Part shown: positions 1-8,076 of the stretch, one piece after another
How positions within the stretch are numbered: position 1 is the stretch's first letter
Layout of the letters: the number at the start of each line of letters is the position of its first letter
Assembly: GCF_030817475.1 (NCBI RefSeq)
Contig: NZ_JAUSZJ010000002.1
Span: 6,524,626-6,588,625 of the forward strand
Origin: Streptomyces sp. V2I9
GTDB lineage: Bacteria > Actinomycetota > Actinomycetes > Streptomycetales > Streptomycetaceae
Length of the DNA stretch: 64,000 nt
Reading direction: 5' to 3'
The notes under the pieces: generated by a model
What the model was told of the DNA's origin: nothing
The model's input: only the letters and a program-made list of their open reading frames with translations
Database searches by the model: none
Made by a program: the position numbers and the translations under genes

Positions 1-423
1 GCTGCCGCCGTTGACGAACAGCAGCGTGCCCCGGCCCAACGTGCGCATGCCGGGCAGGACCGCGTTCACACAGGCGACCGGGGCCTTAACGGAGAACGCC
101 AGCGGGTCGTCCAGGTCGGCTGCGGTGGTCTCCAGGACCGGTTTCATGAAGTCGGCCCGCGGTACGGGGCTGTACTGCAGGACCTCGACGGGCCCCAGGT
201 CCTCTGCCGCCGCGCGCAGGGCGCCGGTCAGCGCTCCGAGGTCGAGAACGTCGGCGGGGTAGCCGCGGGCCGTGACTCCGTCGCCGTCCAGCGCGGCCAC
301 CAGATCATCGAGGTGCCCCCGGTCGCGGGACAGGAGCGCGACGGTGTGGCCCGCCGCGCCGAAGCGGCGGGCAGTGGCCAGACCGAGACCGGGGCCTGCG
401 CCGACCAGTGCGAACGTAGTCAT
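1..423 (-). CDS. Short-chain dehydrogenase/reductase, N-terminal part
   Basis: This is a cytoplasmic NAD(P)-dependent oxidoreductase of the SDR family; the C-terminal half lies beyond the left window edge. The visible 141 residues start at the ATG at 423 and open with the Rossmann dinucleotide loop VGAGPGLG at residues 7-14, followed by a basic segment (LLSRDR) after the second beta strand, which suggests NADPH preference. The segment FVNGGS near the visible end occupies the place of the usual strand before the catalytic Ser. The catalytic Tyr and Lys cannot be seen. The gene is divergent from an HTH regulator at 620, with a perfect palindrome between them, so it is probably that regulator's target. 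The substrate is unknown. Confidence 0.85.
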   Translation of the reverse strand, partial: MTTFALVGAGPGLGLATARRFGAAGHTVALLSRDRGHLDDLVAALDGDGVTARGYPADVLDLGALTGALRAAAEDLGPVEVLQYSPVPRADFMKPVLETTAADLDDPLAFSVKAPVACVNAVLPGMRTLGRGTLLFVNGGS

Positions 424-561
424 CGTGAGTCCTTGGACGAGGGGAGGAGCGGGTGCCGCCGGGAGCGTGGACCATTCCGCCTTGGCCGCCGACGGGGGCC
501 GGAAGGAGAAGTACCACGCCGTCCAGGTAACCCCCTGTTCAGGCCCGCGGCGAGTCACTGG

Positions 562-590
562 CGAGGGGTGTACCGGCAGTACACCCCTCG
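562..590. promoter_or_regulatory. Perfect 11-bp inverted repeat, probable operator
   Basis: The arms cgaggggtgta (562-572) and its exact reverse complement (580-590) are separated by 7 nt. The site lies between the divergent SDR and HTH genes, 29 bp before the HTH start, where it could control both. It is most simply read as the binding site of the adjacent HTH regulator. Confidence 0.6.
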
Positions 591-619
591 GGCCGCCCGC
601 GGCACGTACCGTCGAGGGC

Positions 620-1513
620 ATGGACAACCGTGAGGAGGTCCGCGAGTTCCTCACCTCGCGGCGCGCGAAGATCACCCCCGACCAGGCCGGACTGCCCTCC
701 GGATCCCGCCGTCGCGTGCCCGGCCTGCGACGCAGCGAGGTCGCGGCCCTCGCGGACATGAGCGTGGAGTACTACGCCAAGCTGGAGCGCGGCAACCTCG
801 CCGGAGTCTCCCCGGCCGTCCTCGAAGCCCTCGCCCGTGCTCTGCGGCTCGATGACGCCGAACGCGCCCATCTGGTGAACCTGGCCCACGCCGCCGCCGG
901 CTCCGACGCGCTCACCCGGCCCCGGCACCGGGGTACCAAGGGCGAGTGGAAGCCGCACCGCAGCCTGCAATGGACGCTGGACGCCATCACCGCAGGGCCC
1001 GCGTTCGTCCGCAACGGCCGCATGGACATCCTCGCCGCCAACCAGCTCTTCCGCGCCTTCTGCACCGACGTCTACGCCACACCCCGCAACCAGCGGAATC
1101 TTGCCCGCTTCACCTTCCTCGACCCCGCCGCCCCCCGCTTCTACCCGGACTGGGACTCCTTCGCCGACGTCACCGTCGCCATCGTGCGCGCCGAAGCCGG
1201 CCGCAACCCCCACGACAAGGAGTTGCACGATCTCGTCGGGGAGCTGTGCACCCGCAGCGACGCGTTCCGTACCCGGTGGGGCGCACACGACGTCCGCCAC
1301 CACGGCACCGGCACCAAGCACTTCCACCACCACGCCGTCGGCGACCTCTTCCTCGCGTACGAGGGCCTGGACATGGCCGCCGCACCCGGCCTCACCCTCA
1401 CCATCTACATCGCCGAACCCGGCTCACCCTCCGAAGATGGACTGCGTCTCCTCGCCGCCCGGGCCGCCACCGGGGAAGCCACCCGGGACGCGGAACGATC
1501 AGCGGCCGGCTGA
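620..1513 (+). CDS. XRE-family regulator with MmyB-like ligand-binding domain
   Basis: This is a DNA-binding transcription factor of 297 residues starting at the ATG at 620. The Cro/C1-type helix-turn-helix spans about residues 35-70 and contains the family hallmark VPGLRRSEVAALA followed by YYAKLERGN. The remaining 200 residues match the MmyB-type ligand-binding domain in layout, with conserved aromatic and acidic positions (AANQLFRAF, FLDP, RFYPDWD). Actinobacterial members commonly sit divergently from a short-chain dehydrogenase, as here, and repress it until an unidentified, possibly lipid-like, ligand binds. Longer upstream reading of the frame is unlikely because it would run through the palindrome and lacks family similarity. 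Confidence 0.88.
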   Translation: MDNREEVREFLTSRRAKITPDQAGLPSGSRRRVPGLRRSEVAALADMSVEYYAKLERGNLAGVSPAVLEALARALRLDDAERAHLVNLAHAAAGSDALTRPRHRGTKGEWKPHRSLQWTLDAITAGPAFVRNGRMDILAANQLFRAFCTDVYATPRNQRNLARFTFLDPAAPRFYPDWDSFADVTVAIVRAEAGRNPHDKELHDLVGELCTRSDAFRTRWGAHDVRHHGTGTKHFHHHAVGDLFLAYEGLDMAAAPGLTLTIYIAEPGSPSEDGLRLLAARAATGEATRDAERSAAG

Positions 1514-1724
1514 ACGCCGGACGCACCACAACGGGGAGATCGTCCTCGCCAGGTGTGATCGGTGTGGCCGCCGTGGCACGTGGTTCCCCACCGGCCGTGC
1601 GTGTTCCCCCAGCGCCCTGCGCGCTGCGGGCCTCGGTGTCGCGTTCCCCGGGAGCTGCGCCTCGCACGCGTGCAGACTCCGAGGAGGGGCCCGGCCGGTC
1701 GGATGACGCCGGTCGGCGTGCACC

Positions 1725-2231
1725 TCACCGGGAGCGGGGCGGCAGACGGAGCAGACGGAGGTCGCTCAGCTGGGCGTCCACCACCTCGGCAGTCATATAG
1801 GTGCAGTAGGGCTGTCGCCGTCTGTCGGTGGGCGAGCCCGGATTCAGCAGACGCAGCCCGCCGGGTGCGGTGGTGTCCCACGGAATGTGGCTGTGGCCGA
1901 ACACCAGGACGTCGAGGTCGGCGAAGCGTTCCCGACACCGCTCCTCGCGGCCCCGAGCCGGTCCGGTCTCATGTACGACGCCGAAGCGGAGACCACCGCA
2001 CTCCACCCGTGCCACTTCGCCGAGCCGGGCCCTCAACTCCGGCCCGTCGTTGTTCCCGTGAACGGCGACCAGGCGTCGAGCACGGGACTCGAACACGTCG
2101 AGCGTGGCCGTGTCCGTCCAGTCACCCGCGTGGAAGACGACGTCGGCCTCGTCCATCGCCGCGAGGAGGGGCGGGGGAAGCACCCTGGCCCGCTTGGGTA
2201 CATGCGTGTCCGAAGTCAGCAAGAGGCGCAC
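1725..2231 (-). CDS. YfcE/MJ0936-type metallophosphoesterase
   Basis: This 168-residue protein belongs to the calcineurin-like superfamily, a compact two-metal phosphodiesterase or phosphatase acting in the cytosol. All metal ligands are visible: DTH at 8-10, GDW at 36-38, GNND at 59-62, His87 and GHSH at 112-115, then NPGS near 130-133. I chose the GTG at 2231 because it gives the family's normal N terminus (RLLLTSDTH) and a GGGAG sequence lies just upstream. The frame stays open for a further 193 codons upstream, but that part does not resemble the family and looks like decayed sequence. Natural substrates of actinobacterial members are unknown. Confidence 0.85.
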   Translation of the reverse strand: MRLLLTSDTHVPKRARVLPPPLLAAMDEADVVFHAGDWTDTATLDVFESRARRLVAVHGNNDGPELRARLGEVARVECGGLRFGVVHETGPARGREERCRERFADLDVLVFGHSHIPWDTTAPGGLRLLNPGSPTDRRRQPYCTYMTAEVVDAQLSDLRLLRLPPRSR

Positions 2232-2810
2232 AGTCCGCTCCCGTTTCCGTCGGTTCTCGAAATTACGGTATGCCCTGGCGACCGGCACGCCGTGTGTGAC
2301 CGTACGAGCCGGGACCGCGCGGTCGAAGACCGGATCATGGGTGGCGACCACTACGTCCCCGTGCCGCCATCCCCCGGCCGGCCCTCGATGGTCGGACGAC
2401 ACGGCAGCCCTCCCGAAGGCCGGTGCCCCGGGCCCGTTCGAGGACGAGGCCCCCAGGACCCGCAGGACTTCGGTCAAGGCCAGGAGGTACGCGCCTGGGG
2501 GGAACTGCGCCTGCCCGTCCAGGTGGACGGCGCCGCCGGCCGGGAAGGGCAGCCCCGTCCCGGTGACGTACGAGATCTGGAGGTCCGCGTCGGCGGCGGC
2601 CCTCGCTTCGGCCTCGACGGCCGCGCGGGAGGCCGGCCCGGCCGCGTAGGGGGTGAAGCGCTCACCCGCTCCAGGTCGCAGTCCATGCCAACGTCGCCGC
2701 CGATCGTCACCAGGCGCTCCACCGCGTCCGGCGACGACCTCGCTGCGAGTGCGGATCAGGCTGCCGAATTCGGGCTGCCGGTGAACAGGGGACACGACGT
2801 CGATCGTCAT
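2232..2810 (-). pseudogene. Possible decayed coding sequence upstream of the phosphoesterase
   Basis: The phosphoesterase frame is open up to an ATG at 2810, but the extra residues fall into pieces with different character. Residues 1-29 and about 53-115 of that reading look protein-like (for example ISYVTGTGLPFPAGG), while the stretch between looks frameshifted, and a second minus-strand frame holds a more plausible run there (LVTIGGDVGMDCDLERV near 2660-2720). Two compensating frameshifts would join them. I cannot name the parent family, so this is only a suspicion that a gene has decayed here. Confidence 0.3.
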
Positions 2811-3707
2811 CCGGCTACCTGGTCTCTCAACCCGTCATGTTCTCGGAGTGGAAAACAGAGGCGGCCCGGCCGGGCCTCAGCGGGTCTCTGTTGCTGGTTC
2901 CGGACGAGCCGCGCTGGACGCATGGACAGGGAAATTCCGGAATCCCTGTCATGTGCAGGGACGATACCCTTCTTAAGGTACTATCCCGTGATCCTTCGAG
3001 CGTCCCCCCCGTCAGGGTGAATGAATTCCCGTCAGGGCGGCGAAGTCTTTCCTTTCTGCTGGTGACCGACTGTCCGGGAACAGGTGACGCCGGACCTCCC
3101 TGTCCGCACCGAATGGGGCTGTCGAGATCTTCCGGACCGTCAACCTTTGCTTCTGCTTACCCCTGGGCCCCGACTCGCCCGCGCGTGGTGCCCGCTCATT
3201 CCGCGTTCGATGGGAGAATTTCGTGCGCCCGCGTGCGCCGGTGAGGATCAGCCGGCTCATTCCCCGTATTGTGATGTGTTTTCGACCATGCATGCCTGCG
3301 AGTGAATTTGCCCGAGTTTTCGGAGTGCGGTTAGCCGTACGGGTCGACCGGCATACGGGGAATCCAGGCCGGAGGCCCCCTGCGTGTTGTGGTCAACTCA
3401 CCTTCTTTCGACTGGAATTGACGCGAATTTCGGCGTGCCTTGTGCGGCCTATTCGAGTGGGCCCGTACACCTCGAATGCCGCGCGGTCGAGCACGCAAAG
3501 CAGTGATTGCATGGTGCAACAAAAACTCCATAGCGTGGCCGCGCTGATGTTTCACGATGCGGACGGAAATACGCCGACGCACCCCCGGACATCGATGGGG
3601 CCGACGGACGTAGCACGCCATCCGAGCCGCCTCGGGGAAACGCACCACCTCGAATACGCGGTCCCGCCACGAGCCCGACCGCCTCCCTCCTTCAGGAGCG
3701 GCACACC
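2811..3707. other. Low-GC region with no supported gene
   Basis: About 0.9 kb lies between the suspected decayed ORF and the HAD gene. The GC content is visibly lower than in the flanking genes, with many AT-rich words (gaattt occurs repeatedly), and no frame has streptomycete codon bias. It contains two short inverted repeats: attcgag/ctcgaat at 3451-3457 and 3471-3477, and ttgca-tgg-tgcaa at 3507-3519. It may be regulatory, a remnant of transferred DNA, or hold an RNA gene; nothing seen decides this. Confidence 0.5.
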
Positions 3708-4433
3708 ATGACTGACACACCCGACGCCCTGACCGGCTGGTATCCGGAAGCCGTCGTCTTCGACTGCGACGGCACCCTGATGGACACCGAGAGCCACTGG
3801 CAGGACGCACGCAACCAGGTCTTCCGGGACTTCGGAATCCACCCCGCGCCGGGCTTCGCCGAGCGGGCCAAGGGCGTCCACTACATCGCATGCGGCCGGA
3901 TGATGGCCCAGGAGGCGGACAAGCCCAAACTGGCCGGGGAAATGACCGGCTCGCTGCTGCGCCACTTCATGGCGCAGGTGGCCGAGGACCCGGTCACCAT
4001 GCCCGGAGCCGCCGACTTCGTCCGCCGCCTCTCCGGCCGCCTGCCGCTCGCTGTGGCGAGCAACTGCCCATTGGAGGTGGTGGAGTCGAGCCTTGAGCGG
4101 GCCGGCCTGCTCGGACACTTCGAGCACGTCGTGGTCCCGAGCGAAGAGGACTCCGGAGGCGGGGCGAGCGAGCCCGTACGCCCGAAGCCCTGGCCGGACG
4201 TCTATGCGACCGCCGCCCGGCTCTGCGGTGCCGCACCGCAGCGTGCCCTGGCCGTCGAGGACTCGATGACGGGAATCGAGTCAGCGCTGCGGGCCGGGCT
4301 GCGCGTCATCGGGGTGGGCCCGCGCCCGCGGTCCGAGGACGCGACTCGGGCCGACCTGTGGGTGCCGGTCCTGAACGCGCCGGACCTGACGGCCTGGGTG
4401 GAGTCCTGGCCGCCTCGGGGGGAAGGGGAGTAG
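3708..4433 (+). CDS. HAD-superfamily hydrolase, beta-phosphoglucomutase-like
   Basis: This is a cytoplasmic haloacid-dehalogenase phosphatase or phosphomutase of 241 residues. Motif I is DCDGT at 19-23 with the nucleophile Asp19, motif II is Ser118-Asn119, motif III is Lys160, and motif IV is VEDS at 183-186. The helical insert after motif I marks a subclass I cap, as in beta-phosphoglucomutase and sugar-phosphate phosphatases. The ATG at 3708 follows AGGAG at 3694-3698. The gene converges with dhaL at a distance of 12 bp, so a role near triose or glycerol metabolism is possible but is inferred from position only. Confidence 0.85.
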   Translation: MTDTPDALTGWYPEAVVFDCDGTLMDTESHWQDARNQVFRDFGIHPAPGFAERAKGVHYIACGRMMAQEADKPKLAGEMTGSLLRHFMAQVAEDPVTMPGAADFVRRLSGRLPLAVASNCPLEVVESSLERAGLLGHFEHVVVPSEEDSGGGASEPVRPKPWPDVYATAARLCGAAPQRALAVEDSMTGIESALRAGLRVIGVGPRPRSEDATRADLWVPVLNAPDLTAWVESWPPRGEGE

Positions 4434-4445
4434 GTCGGGAGCCCC

Positions 4446-5111
4446 TCAGCCCAGCCGCGTGCTGAGATCGTCCACCACTGTCCGGGCGGAGGCGAAGAAC
4501 AGCCCGATGCCCACCGCGCCCGGATCGGGAACGCCTTCGGCGCGTTCGCCGACGTAGCTGGAGCGTCCCATCCGGGCGCGCAGGCGTGCGGTCTCGGACA
4601 CGCCGGCCCAGGCGGCGTCGGCGGCCCGGCCCAGGGCTTCCGCGGGCGGGGTGTCCGCCGGGGCGGTCCGGAGGGCCTCCGCCGCCGGGCCCAGCGCGTC
4701 GACGAGGGTCTTGTCGCCGGGCGCCGCGTCACCCACCCGGCGGATGGCCGCCAGTCCGTCCGTCGCTCCGGCCGCGAGAGCCGTCGTGCTGGCGGCCCCG
4801 GCGTCGGCCACCGCGACGGCCAACGACTGGAACAGCAGGCCGAACAACGGCCCACTGGTCCCGCCGACCTCGTCCAGGAAGGCGGCTGCCGCAGCCTGCA
4901 GAGGCGCGGCGGGGCCCGTGCGGGAAGCGGGGGTCGCGTCGAGATGTCGAAGGGTGGAGTGTGCTCCGGTGCTGAGATTGAGACCGAAGTCGCCGTCACC
5001 CACCTCCTGGTCCAAAGAGGTGAGGCGGTCCTTCACGTTGTCGACGGACTGTGCGAAGCGGCGTATCCAGCCGTCGGTGGAGAACGTGTCGTGAAACGCG
5101 CTGGTCGTCAT
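4446..5111 (-). CDS. dhaL: Dihydroxyacetone kinase, ADP/ATP-binding subunit DhaL
   Basis: This is the nucleotide-binding subunit of dihydroxyacetone kinase, which passes phosphate to dihydroxyacetone held by DhaK in the cytosol. It has 221 residues, slightly above the usual 210. The Mg-ADP site is clear in DQEVGDGDFG, with Asp34, Asp39 and Asp41. The gene follows dhaK by 55 bp in the same direction. No DhaM phosphotransferase subunit is present in the window, so the phosphate donor cannot be told from context: PTS-dependent enzymes need DhaM encoded elsewhere, while ATP-dependent enzymes usually fuse the DhaK and DhaL domains. Confidence 0.9.
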   Translation of the reverse strand: MTTSAFHDTFSTDGWIRRFAQSVDNVKDRLTSLDQEVGDGDFGLNLSTGAHSTLRHLDATPASRTGPAAPLQAAAAAFLDEVGGTSGPLFGLLFQSLAVAVADAGAASTTALAAGATDGLAAIRRVGDAAPGDKTLVDALGPAAEALRTAPADTPPAEALGRAADAAWAGVSETARLRARMGRSSYVGERAEGVPDPGAVGIGLFFASARTVVDDLSTRLG

Positions 5112-5166
5112 GGGTGCTCCCGTGTTCGAGGAAACTCTTTCGGCAGCGGCCGTCGGTGCCGTCTCC

Positions 5167-6165
5167 TCACCAGTGCAGGGCCGCGGTTCGCACGGGCGCG
5201 TCGTACAGGCGCAGGATCTCTGGGTCGGCGGTGAGCAGGGTGAGGGAGAAACCGCGCATGTCCAGGGCGGTGACGTACTCGCCGACGAGGGAGCGAGCGG
5301 GTTCGATACCGCGTGCGTCGAGCAGGCCGCACAGCTCGGCGTGGACCGCGTACAACTCCAGGGGGGTGACGGCCCCGAGCCCGTTGACCAGAACGATGAC
5401 GGAGGAACCGCGGGCCGGGGAGAGCGCGTCGAGAAGCTCCCGGACCATGCGCTCCACGAGAGGGCGGAGAGGCCCGCGAGGAATGGTCCGGCGGGCGCGC
5501 TCGCCGTGGATGCCGACGCCGTACTCCAGTTCCTCCGGATCGAGGGCGAAGGCCGGCCTGCCCGTGCTGGGCGCGGTGTGGGCCGCTGAGGCGACGGCCA
5601 GGGTGCGACAGCGTGCGGCGAGGCGGGTGCCGAACTCCTGCAGCTCCCGGAGGCCCGTGCCGGTGTCGGCCGCCGCTCCGAGGATCTTCTCGATCAGGAC
5701 GGTTCCGCCGGTACCACGGCGACCCGCGGCGATGTCCTCGGAGTCGGTGGCGAGGTCGTCGTCGATCAGGACGCGGGCACAGGGGACATCGCGGTGGGCG
5801 AGCCGTTCGGCGGCGATACCGAAGTTGATCCGGTCCCCCGTGTAGTTCTTCACGATGTGCAGCACCCCCTCGGACCGGGCGGCCGCGAGAGACCCTTCGT
5901 ACACCTGCCGGTTGTGCGGCGAGGCGAAGACGAGTCCCGGACAGGCGGCGTCCAGCATGCCCCGTCCGACGTATCCGGCGTGCAGGGGTTCGTGGCCCGA
6001 TCCGCCACCCGAGAGGAGGCCGACCCTCCGCGTGGGTGCCGGGTCGCGGGCCAGGAGGAAGCCGTGATCCGGGTCGAGCGTGAGCAGATCCGCGTGGGCG
6101 CGGGCGAAGCCCCGCAGAGCGTCCGGCACCAGGGTGTCGTCACCGTTCTCGAAATACGATGCCAT
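5167..6165 (-). CDS. dhaK: Dihydroxyacetone kinase, substrate-binding subunit DhaK
   Basis: This subunit covalently binds dihydroxyacetone as a hemiaminal for phosphorylation to dihydroxyacetone phosphate. The 332 residues match the normal DhaK length. The glycine-rich loop GGGSGHEP is at 53-60, the conserved NYTGDRINFG at 107-116, and the covalent histidine is His220 in GIHGE. It starts the dhaK-dhaL unit and has a roughly 500-bp upstream region with a near-perfect inverted repeat at 6276-6309, a candidate operator. Chromosomal neighbours do not reveal whether the substrate comes from glycerol oxidation. Confidence 0.92.
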   Translation of the reverse strand: MASYFENGDDTLVPDALRGFARAHADLLTLDPDHGFLLARDPAPTRRVGLLSGGGSGHEPLHAGYVGRGMLDAACPGLVFASPHNRQVYEGSLAAARSEGVLHIVKNYTGDRINFGIAAERLAHRDVPCARVLIDDDLATDSEDIAAGRRGTGGTVLIEKILGAAADTGTGLRELQEFGTRLAARCRTLAVASAAHTAPSTGRPAFALDPEELEYGVGIHGERARRTIPRGPLRPLVERMVRELLDALSPARGSSVIVLVNGLGAVTPLELYAVHAELCGLLDARGIEPARSLVGEYVTALDMRGFSLTLLTADPEILRLYDAPVRTAALHW

Positions 6166-6675
6166 CCAGGTCCTCCGTCATCGAGGGCCGCGAGCGGCTG
6201 GGCCGGGCCCCTCCCGCCGAGGTGACTTACATGCTGCGCCCCCGGCCGCCGCAGAGCAATTCATAGGACTGTCGGTCATTCATTCGTACGGGCTTAGTCG
6301 AATGGGTGATCGCGCGACTTGTGCCCTTTGCCTGCAATGGGGTGGGGCCGGGGCGGCGGTGGTCGCCGACTCCCGCAGGTCGCGTGCGCCGGCGTCCCCC
6401 TCGCTGTCGAGCGATTCGCGGAGGACCGTCGAGAACTCCTGGCTGCCGTGGCCGACGGCGGGCGACCGCGACGGACTCCTTGCCGCGCGGGAGGAAGTGG
6501 TTGCGGACGCGCCGCGGAGCCGGGTGGTCGGGACGCGTCGCCGTGCCCCGGTCACCCGGCCGGGCAGGGGATCGATCTTCCTCGGGAACCTCACGTTCGA
6601 GAAGCGCCGGTGTAGAGTGAGCAACGCCCCTGACCTGCACAAAGCTGGCGGGGAGCCGTCTTCGAGGAGTCCACG
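6166..6675. other. Intergenic region between divergent dhaK and panD
   Basis: There is no supported gene in this 510-bp stretch. The part nearest dhaK is moderately AT-rich and holds an inverted repeat. The part nearest panD has a possible -10 box TAGAGT at 6613-6618, about 58 bp before the panD start. Confidence 0.5.
6276..6309. promoter_or_regulatory. Imperfect inverted repeat upstream of dhaK
   Basis: The arms tcattcattcg (6276-6286) and cgaatgggtga (6299-6309) match at 9 of 11 positions across a 12-nt spacer. The site is about 110 bp upstream of dhaK and is a candidate operator for the dha genes. Confidence 0.35.
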
Positions 6676-7101
6676 ATGCTGCGCACTCTGTTCAAATCCA
6701 AGATCCACCGGGCCACCGTCACCCAGGCCGACCTGCACTACGTCGGGTCCGTGACGGTCGACGCCGCTCTGATGGAGGCCGCCGACCTGCTGCCCGGCGA
6801 GCTGGTCCATATCGTTGACATCGACAACGGCGCCCGCCTGGAGACGTATGTCATCGAGGGCGAGCGCGGCTCCGGTGTCATCGGGATCAACGGCGCCGCC
6901 GCACACCTCGTCCACCCCGGTGACCTGGTCATCCTGATCAGCTACGCCCAGGTCGACGATGCGGAGGCCCGTGCTTTCGTGCCGCGCGTCGTCCACGTGG
7001 ACGCGGACAACCGGATCGTGGCGCTCGGGACGGACGCCTCGGCGCCCGTTCCGGGGACCCGTACGGAGCGGAGCCCGCAGGCCGTCGTCGCGGGCGGCTG
7101 A
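6676..7101 (+). CDS. panD: Aspartate 1-decarboxylase proenzyme
   Basis: PanD is the pyruvoyl enzyme that converts L-aspartate to beta-alanine for pantothenate and coenzyme A synthesis. The 141-residue proenzyme carries the self-cleavage site Gly24-Ser25 within HYVGSV, where Ser25 becomes the pyruvoyl group, and Lys9 is in its usual place. The family core ends near residue 120; the last 20 residues are a variable tail. The start at 6676 follows a GAGGAG ribosome-binding site. It is not clustered with panB or panC in this window. Confidence 0.95.
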   Translation: MLRTLFKSKIHRATVTQADLHYVGSVTVDAALMEAADLLPGELVHIVDIDNGARLETYVIEGERGSGVIGINGAAAHLVHPGDLVILISYAQVDDAEARAFVPRVVHVDADNRIVALGTDASAPVPGTRTERSPQAVVAGG

Positions 7102-7202
7102 GTCCGCCGTCCGTGTGCGGGGGCGACCACGGACGCCCGTGTCGGGACAAGCCCACGGGTGCGCCTTGGATGCGCCCGGATGACGGGGAGAGAGCAGGAG
7201 CC

Positions 7203-7547
7203 ATGGCGGACGTGGAGATCAGGGACGACCGGGAGAGCGGCAGCCTCGTGGCGTACGAGGGCGGTGAGCCGGTCGGTTCCATCGCGTACTTCGCCGTGGA
7301 ACCGGCCCCCGGTGCCCTGGTGGCCGTGCACACCGTCGTCCGGCCCGAGCACGAGGGCAAGGGCATCGCGGGGGCGCTCGTGCGCGAGTTCTACGCCATG
7401 GCCGGCCGGGAAGGGGTACCCGTCGTACCGCTGTGCCCGTACGCAGCGAAGTGGGCCCAGCGCCACCCCGACGAGGCGCCGGAGGCCCCGGCCGAGCTCG
7501 TCCAGGAGGCGGAGCGCCGGCTCGGGGACCACCCCGAACTGCACTGA
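7203..7547 (+). CDS. Small GNAT N-acetyltransferase, YjdJ/GCN5-related type
   Basis: This 114-residue protein is the minimal form of the Gcn5-related acetyltransferase fold, a cytosolic acetyl-CoA enzyme. The acetyl-CoA pyrophosphate loop is visible in VVRPEHEGKGIAGALV (about residues 43-58), and the C-terminal CPYAAKW and RHP motifs are typical of the YjdJ-like group. The ATG at 7203 is preceded by GGAGAGAGCAGGAG. Its acceptor is unknown. It lies 101 bp after panD in the same direction; a functional link is not evident. Confidence 0.85.
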   Translation: MADVEIRDDRESGSLVAYEGGEPVGSIAYFAVEPAPGALVAVHTVVRPEHEGKGIAGALVREFYAMAGREGVPVVPLCPYAAKWAQRHPDEAPEAPAELVQEAERRLGDHPELH

Positions 7548-7551
7548 GCGG

Positions 7552-7579
7552 GGAGCCGGCCGCAGCCCCGGCCGGCTCC
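7552..7579 (+). terminator. Hairpin terminator after the GNAT gene
   Basis: A perfect 10-bp GC-rich stem (7552-7561 with 7570-7579) encloses an 8-nt loop and begins 4 bp after the stop codon. There is no T tract, as is common in Streptomyces. Confidence 0.6.
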
Positions 7580-7743
7580 GGGGACGTGTCCGGGAATCCG
7601 CCCGCTCCGGGCGGTCCCGGTCACGTCCGTCCGTAGGACTGCGGCGGCGCGCGCGTGTGGACTCGGCAGGCGCGGGCAGCCGCACCGGGAGACGGTGGAG
7701 GAAAGCTCCATCTGTTCGTTTCGTCCCGTTGTGGAGGATCGCG

Positions 7744-7956
7744 ATGACCCACCCGTACCCCGACCCCGTACCGCCCTCGCCGACGCCTCCGCCCGTGCCG
7801 GGCCCGCCCACCCCGGTGCCCAGCCCGCCGCCCGTGCCGCCGGGGCCCGCACCGGTTCCGCCCGGTCCCTCGCCGGACCCGATCCCGCAGCCGCCCGCTC
7901 CGGGCCCGGACCCCGTACCGGACCCGGAGCCCGAGCCGCAGCCCGCCGGGAGCTGA
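7744..7956 (+). CDS. Very proline-rich small protein
   Basis: This is a 70-residue peptide in which about half of the residues are proline, arranged as PPxP and PDP runs, with acidic residues towards the C terminus. It has no signal peptide, membrane segment or known domain. The ATG at 7744 follows GGAGG at 7732-7736 at good spacing, which supports translation. The frame's composition could arise by chance in GC-rich DNA, so the call rests on the ribosome-binding site and on the terminator that follows at 8000. The function is unknown. Confidence 0.5.
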   Translation: MTHPYPDPVPPSPTPPPVPGPPTPVPSPPPVPPGPAPVPPGPSPDPIPQPPAPGPDPVPDPEPEPQPAGS

Positions 7957-7999
7957 CCGGCGGCGGACCGGAGCGCGACAGCCACGCCTCGCACCATGT

Positions 8000-8037
8000 G
8001 GGCCCGGCCGGCCGTGGCGCGCCGGTCGGCCGGGCCC
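8000..8037. terminator. Bidirectional hairpin between convergent genes
   Basis: A 14-bp stem (8000-8013 with 8024-8037, one G-U pair) with a 10-nt loop lies between the stops of the proline-rich gene and the PLP-enzyme gene, so it can serve both. Confidence 0.65.
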
Positions 8038-8076
8038 GCTGTGCCTGCTCGGCCACTCCGGTCGGTGGCCGCCCGC

